The position numbers and the translations under genes are program-made. A DNA stretch of 7,080 bases from CAIKBL01 sp043734785 (GTDB taxonomy: Bacteria > Pseudomonadota > Gammaproteobacteria > Ga0077536), in the NCBI GenBank assembly GCA_043734785.1, contig JAYTEX010000348.1:1-7080 (forward strand), in the 5' to 3' direction. Under the pieces are notes generated by a model that did not search any database, had not been told where the DNA came from, and saw only the letters and a list, made by a program, of their open reading frames with translations. Shown here in pieces: positions 6,471 to 7,080 of the stretch (position 1 is the first letter of the stretch; each line of letters starts with the position of its first letter).

Positions 6471-7080
6471 TCAGGGTGACGCGCCTTCCGGTCGATAGTT
6501 CGGCTTGAAAAGCACCGTGTCTGCGACCACGAATCGGGCGATGGCTGCCTGGCCTTCAGCAGACGTCATGAAATCTACGAATCTGCGTGCAGCGTCGGCC
6601 TTCACATGGGGATGGCGGCGCGGGTTCACCAGGATCAGACTGTATTGATTGAATAACCGCGTATCTCCTTCGGCGAGTAGTTCCAGGTTGCCGCGATTCT
6701 GGAACGTAAGCCAGGTCGCACGATCGGAGATCGTGTAACTGTCGAGTGCCGCGGCCGTGTTGAGGGTCGCGCCCATTCCCGCCCCGAGTTCTTTGTACCA
6801 GGACCCGGAGGCCGCGCGCGCATTAATGCCGGCAGCTTCCCATAAGCGCAGTTCAGCACGATGAGTACCGCTGTCATCGGCACGCGACAGGAACGGCGCA
6901 CGCAAGTCGCCAATCGCCTTCAGTACGGCGGCGGCATCCGGGTTTCCGCGGATCCCCGCCGGATCTGCTTTTGGCCCGATGAACACAAAGTCGTTGTACA
7001 TGACTTCGCGTCGATCGATGCCAAACCCGGCATTGACGAATTTCATTTCCCCTATTTTGTCATGTACCAGAAGGACGTCT
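6471..7080 (-). CDS. tupA: TupA-type tungstate ABC transporter substrate-binding protein, N-terminus outside the window
   Basis: Periplasmic binding protein of the tungstate uptake system TupABC. The tungsten it delivers is used for the cofactor of enzymes such as some formate dehydrogenases. About 202 C-terminal residues are visible. The frame stays open upstream of the ATG at 7046 (DVLLVHDKIGEMKF), so that ATG is internal and the signal peptide and first lobe segment lie past the right edge. Family-typical segments in order are REVMYNDFVFIGPK, the anion-site segment SRADDSGTH (6861-6887), YTISDRATW (6711-6737), LFNQYSLILVNP and a final SAEGQAAIARF helix. Together with DVLLVH these point to TupA rather than PstS or ModA, though specificity from sequence alone is not certain. 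The permease and ATPase genes are not in view. Transcription runs toward the tRNA, and no strong terminator follows. Confidence 0.85.
   Translation of the reverse strand, partial: DVLLVHDKIGEMKFVNAGFGIDRREVMYNDFVFIGPKADPAGIRGNPDAAAVLKAIGDLRAPFLSRADDSGTHRAELRLWEAAGINARAASGSWYKELGAGMGATLNTAAALDSYTISDRATWLTFQNRGNLELLAEGDTRLFNQYSLILVNPRRHPHVKADAARRFVDFMTSAEGQAAIARFVVADTVLFKPNYRPEGASP

Noticed and set aside
1..7080. CRISPR arrays, insertion sequences or defence systems
   Set aside because: No regularly spaced repeats, terminal inverted repeats with a transposase, or defence-gene motifs were seen. The AAA+/VWA pair was considered as a defence-like MoxR-VWA system but matches CbbQ/CbbO better.

Overview
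The window looks like chromosomal DNA of a Gram-negative proteobacterium, most likely a gamma- or beta-proteobacterial chemolithoautotroph. The basis is a UvrD of the Escherichia coli type, a membrane-anchored cytochrome c5 and a CbbQ/CbbO-type Rubisco activase pair. GC content is moderately high by eye, and the genes are closely packed. I cannot name a genus. No transposase, integrase, CRISPR array or complete mobile element is visible.

Layout: (1) 1-1887, plus strand: the 3' part of uvrD (DNA helicase II), entering from the left edge. (2) 1941-2807, minus strand and convergent with uvrD: a membrane-anchored di-haem cytochrome c5-like protein made of two tandem c5 domains. (3) 2808-2987: a divergent intergenic region. 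It holds a consensus -10 box, a leader hairpin and a Shine-Dalgarno site for the cytochrome, plus a possible regulator dyad. (4) 2988-3854 and 3890-6037, plus strand: a MoxR-family AAA+ ATPase (CbbQ type) and a large von Willebrand factor A (VWA) protein (CbbO type), forming a two-gene unit. (5) 6041-6229: a hairpin after cbbO, a probable tRNA promoter overlapping it, tRNA-Arg(CCG) with encoded CCA, and a short intrinsic terminator. (6) 6172-6470: 299 bp with no recognisable gene but several inverted repeats. (7) 6471-7080, minus strand: the C-terminal part of a TupA-type (tungstate) periplasmic binding protein that runs off the right edge.

How they work together: CbbQ and CbbO proteins form a motor-plus-adaptor complex that removes inhibitory sugar phosphates from Rubisco. 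No Rubisco gene lies in the window, so the assignment rests on sequence signatures of the Q protein rather than on context. The closely related NorQ/NorD pair, which matures nitric oxide reductase, is the main alternative. The divergent cytochrome would serve electron transfer in the periplasm. The other genes (uvrD, tRNA, tupA) look like unrelated neighbours. The most interesting part is the Q/O pair that sits apart from visible Rubisco or nor structural genes and faces a di-haem cytochrome across a shared control region.
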